Below the pieces are notes generated by a model that saw nothing but the letters and a program-made list of their open reading frames with translations, was not told where the DNA came from and made no database searches. Position numbers and translations under genes: made by a program. Shown piece by piece: positions 63,607-64,000 of a DNA stretch of 64,000 nt (position 1 is its first letter; every line of letters starts with the position of its first letter). The stretch spans positions 9,684,501-9,748,500 of the forward strand of contig NC_091669.1 in the NCBI RefSeq assembly GCF_042453785.1, written 5' to 3'. Origin of the DNA: Malus domestica. Taxonomy: Eukaryota > Streptophyta > Magnoliopsida > Rosales > Rosaceae.

Positions 63607-64000
63607 CTTAACTAAATGATGTGTCACTAATAGGAAATGAACACATATATCAATGCTTAAATAATAATCCAATTATCAATTCATATGTCTAATTTACAAA
63701 ATTTTGTCTACAAATTTAGTTTCTCTAACATTACTCAATATAAAAATTTGGAGTACAATGAGATATTCTAATTGTCATAATAACACCCCAAAAAACGATG
63801 GTTTTTCAATTTTTTTATAGAATAATGTCATATATTCAAGTGAAATTATAAATTTAAGAGTTTTGAAATGGGTAAATCGCCAAAATGGTCCCTGAGATTT
63901 GCGTAACTCATCACTTTGGTCCCTGAGATTTAAAATAGATAAAAGTGGTCCCTGAGATTGTCCACCATCTATCATTTTGGTCATTCCGTTAAAAACTCCG
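63607..64000. repeat. repeat edge with three TGGTCCCTGAGATT motifs, cut by the window end
   Basis: TGGTCCCTGAGATT occurs at about 63886, 63919 and 63947, a spacing of about 28-33 bp, ending in TTCCGTTAAAAACTCCG at the window edge. It looks like the terminus of a common interspersed repeat. No gene seen in 63607-63880. Confidence 0.55.

Overview
This is plant nuclear DNA: AT-rich, split genes with GT-AG introns, dense MITEs, an RTE-type LINE, solo LTRs and a Cassandra element. The repeat families and gene sequences look like Rosaceae, most likely the apple/pear group. That taxon is inferred from family resemblance and not from a search.

Layout. About 1.4-4.1 kb holds three copies of one terminal-inverted-repeat transposon, one nested in another. 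A Cassandra TRIM lies at 5.4-6.1 kb. The first gene is an RRP15-like ribosome-biogenesis gene (8.0-10.5 kb, +). The second is a CONSTANS-LIKE 9 type B-box/CCT gene (11.8-13.9 kb, -) with a short SINE in intron 2. The third is a complete 16-exon KNL1/SPC105 kinetochore gene (19.2-26.8 kb, -).

The main structural event is a tandem duplication. Copy 1 (about 20.2-37.5 kb) contains all but the 3' end of KNL1, a cinnamyl-alcohol-dehydrogenase-like (CAD) fragment and an SBT5.3-like subtilase. Copy 2 (about 37.6-60.6 kb) repeats these in the same order but has gained about 8 kb of LINE and LTR-type sequence plus several MITEs. The copies have decayed reciprocally. KNL1 is whole in copy 1 and a truncated, broken pseudogene in copy 2. 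The subtilase reads through all 11 exons in copy 2 but is one base short in exon 3 of copy 1. The CAD fragment carries the same two stop codons in both copies, so it was dead before the duplication.

Each copy serves as an empty-site control for the other. Several MITE insertions can therefore be bounded with 8-10 bp target-site duplications and placed after the duplication. The right end holds a 2.2 kb solo LTR and more repeats. I see no gene cluster or new system. The genes do unrelated housekeeping, regulatory and extracellular jobs. All exon joins were read by eye from splice sites and frame.
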